DNA from: Candidatus Aenigmatarchaeota archaeon
Lineage (GTDB): Archaea > Aenigmatarchaeota > Aenigmatarchaeia > CG10238-14 > SCSR01
Direction of reading: 5' to 3'
Assembly (NCBI GenBank): GCA_030018055.1
Contig: JASEGN010000049.1
Location: forward strand, 1-6,357
Length of the DNA stretch: 6,357 bases
Made by a program: the position numbers and the translations under genes. Below the pieces are notes generated by a model that did not search any database, was not told the origin of the DNA, and saw only the letters and a program-made list of their open reading frames with translations. Within the stretch, counting starts at the first letter, position 1, and each line of letters begins with the position of its first letter. Of this stretch, positions 5,652 to 6,357 are shown piece after piece.

Positions 5652-5683
5652 TAAGAATGCAGTTGCATTTTCAAGATTAATAA
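5652..5683 (+). repeat. Degenerate direct copy of the asnS 3' end (gene relic or recombination scar)
   Basis: Bases 5662-5683 match asnS 5151-5172 at 21 of 22 positions. The match extends leftwards, with one deleted base and two changes, to 5652 (asnS 5140). In asnS the segment encodes VRDAVAFPRLI; the copy would read R-NAVAFSRLI, broken by the missing base and lacking the rest of the gene. The orientation is the same as asnS, and the protease gene lies between the two copies. It could be what remains of a duplicated asnS, or a direct repeat made when the protease gene was inserted. Confidence 0.6.
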
Positions 5684-5728
5684 TAGAATCGTTACCGACT
5701 ATTAGAGAATTATTATAAATTATTTGTA

Positions 5729-5817
5729 GGGCTCGTGTGGAAACTTGGATATCCGACGAGGCTTCGGTTACTTTTAGATGACACCTCGGGTTGAGGGTTC
5801 AAATCCCTCCGAGCCCA
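5729..5817 (+). tRNA. tRNA-Arg (anticodon UCG) with a 15-nt intron
   Basis: The cloverleaf is complete. The acceptor stem is GGGCTCG/CGAGCCC (5729-5735 with 5810-5816). The D arm is TGGA/TCCG-type (5738-5741 with 5752-5755, one U-G) with GGA at 18-20. The anticodon stem is CGAGG/CCTCG (5757-5761 with 5784-5788). The variable loop is GGTT, and the T arm is GAGGG-TTCAAAT-CCCTC (5793-5809). The discriminator is A5817 and no CCA is encoded. The anticodon stem encloses 22 nt, 15 more than normal. Removing 5768-5782 leaves the loop CTTCGGA with anticodon TCG, U33, G37 and A38, giving a 74-nt class I tRNA. A20 and C35, the known arginine identity bases, are both present. Anticodon UCG reads CGA. I see no convincing TATA box at the expected distance. 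Confidence 0.9.
5768..5782 (+). other. tRNA-Arg intron (canonical 37/38 position)
   Basis: The proposed intron is TTACTTTTAGATGAC. It folds as a bulge-helix-bulge-like motif. The 5' bulge is GG^T (5766-5768) and the 3' bulge is AC^A (5781-5783), both cut after the second base. A central helix pairs CTTC (5762-5765) with GATG (5777-5780) with one U-U mismatch. A 2-bp inner helix (5769-5770 with 5775-5776) closes a CTTT loop. This is the substrate shape for archaeal splicing endonuclease EndA, slightly relaxed. Confidence 0.75.
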
Positions 5818-5820
5818 CAA

Positions 5821-5838
5821 ATTAAAATAAAATTTTTT
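5821..5838. terminator. Bidirectional T/A-rich terminator between tRNA-Arg and the membrane protein gene
   Basis: ATTAAAATAAAATTTTTT begins just after the tRNA. It ends in T6 (5833-5838) on the plus strand, which would stop the tRNA transcript. On the minus strand it reads as interrupted T tracts that could end the convergent membrane-protein transcript. The remaining 55 nt up to that gene show nothing I can identify. Confidence 0.4.
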
Positions 5839-5893
5839 AACTCTTCAATAAGCTCTTACATTAAATCCTATGAAGTCCTAGTCGAGTCATGAA

Positions 5894-6343
5894 TTAAAAT
5901 ATGTATTTTTTCAGTAATTTTACTATCAAGAAAATTATCACTAAAAATCCGATCAGTGTAAAAATTGGAATTGCTAACCAAATTATAGTTGATAAAAGCA
6001 GGAAAATAACAATTATTGTAGAGACAACATAAGCTATTAAACTGAATGATTCTAAATTATATTTTTTTAGTAATTTTTTAATTAATTTGGTCATGATAAG
6101 AATTACAGAAGGAATTCCAACAATAAATGATAGCAAAAGTACTGCAAGAGGAGGTGCCAAAATTGGATATCCCATTAGAGCAGAGGCAGTAGCAGCCCCC
6201 ATTACAGATAAGAATTTAAAAATTAAAGTTCTTGAAATAAATTGAGTTATTTTTTCAAAAAAAGTTGGGATATAAACATCTTTCCTATAAACCACTAAAT
6301 CTTTGTTCAATCTAGCAAGAGGACCACGATAATTAGCACTCAT
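5894..6343 (-). CDS. Predicted four-helix integral membrane protein, unknown function
   Basis: I do not recognise the family of this 149-residue protein. After a polar, basic N-terminus (1-30) there are about four hydrophobic helices: roughly 40-58 (small-residue rich, SVMGAATASALMGYP), 62-85, 101-119 and 122-142. A basic segment TKLIKKLLKKY (85-95) separates helices two and three, and a basic C-terminal end KLLKKY follows the last. By the positive-inside rule the N-terminus, the 85-95 loop and the C-terminus should be cytoplasmic. There are no obvious catalytic or transport motifs. The start is uncertain: ATG 6343 and GTG 6346 are adjacent, and the frame stays open (D-P-L) to the window edge, so the gene may begin further right. 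It converges on the tRNA-Arg gene. Confidence 0.7.
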   Translation of the reverse strand: MSANYRGPLARLNKDLVVYRKDVYIPTFFEKITQFISRTLIFKFLSVMGAATASALMGYPILAPPLAVLLLSFIVGIPSVILIMTKLIKKLLKKYNLESFSLIAYVVSTIIVIFLLLSTIIWLAIPIFTLIGFLVIIFLIVKLLKKYIF

Positions 6344-6357
6344 CACAAGTGGGTCTG

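Noticed and set aside
5713..5720. TTATAAAT as the TATA box of tRNA-Arg
   Set aside because: It is centred only about 12 nt before the mature 5' end, which would start transcription inside the tRNA.
5729..5817. Class II tRNA (Leu or Ser) because of the 89-nt length
   Set aside because: No variable-arm hairpin can be formed. A CCGA/TCGG hairpin (5753-5767) gives a 7-nt loop with G at position 33. The CGAGG/CCTCG stem with an intron fits every conserved position.
1..6357. CRISPR array, insertion sequence, integrase or origin
   Set aside because: No regularly spaced repeats, terminal inverted repeats, transposase or integrase motifs were seen on either strand.

Overview
The window is an AT-rich stretch of an archaeal chromosome. 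Four things point to Archaea. The tRNA gene appears to carry a short intron at the canonical 37/38 position, inside a bulge-helix-bulge-like fold, and it encodes no 3' CCA. Most first genes lack a Shine-Dalgarno sequence and instead have a TATA-like A/T block about 20-25 nt upstream of the ATG, as expected for leaderless mRNAs. The internal genes of the one clear operon are coupled by ATGA overlaps. Protein signatures (GatA with STGGSISCP, a short AsnRS, a stand-alone retropepsin-like protease) also fit Archaea. I cannot name the lineage; an uncultured or DPANN-like group is possible but unproven.

Left part (1-2411, all minus strand). Transcription runs right to left: a low-molecular-weight phosphotyrosine-phosphatase/ArsC-fold protein, then gatC, gatA and a metallo-beta-lactamase-fold hydrolase cut by the window edge. 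gatC-gatA and gatA-MBL each overlap by ATGA, so these three are translationally coupled. GatB, the kinase/tRNA-binding partner of the amidotransferase, is not in the window.

Middle (2412-3806, plus strand). A divergent intergenic region leads into two unrecognised genes: a charged 153-aa protein with a 14-residue internal tandem duplication, and a 278-aa protein with an HExxH zinc-protease motif and a C-terminal membrane segment. Each is preceded by almost the same 18-nt A/T promoter-like block (17 of 18 identical).

Right part (3807-6357). asnS (asparaginyl-tRNA synthetase, plus) converges on a small clan AA (retropepsin-like) aspartic protease gene (minus). Beyond that gene lies a short degenerate copy of the last codons of asnS, so the protease gene sits between two direct repeats. 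Then come a tRNA-Arg(UCG) gene with a 15-nt intron, a bidirectional T/A-rich terminator region, and a four-helix membrane protein gene on the minus strand that reaches close to, or past, the right edge.

The functional theme is translation (gatCA, asnS, tRNA-Arg) mixed with hydrolases of uncertain role. Having both asnS and gatCA raises the question of what the amidotransferase is used for here: Asn-tRNA, Gln-tRNA or asparagine supply.
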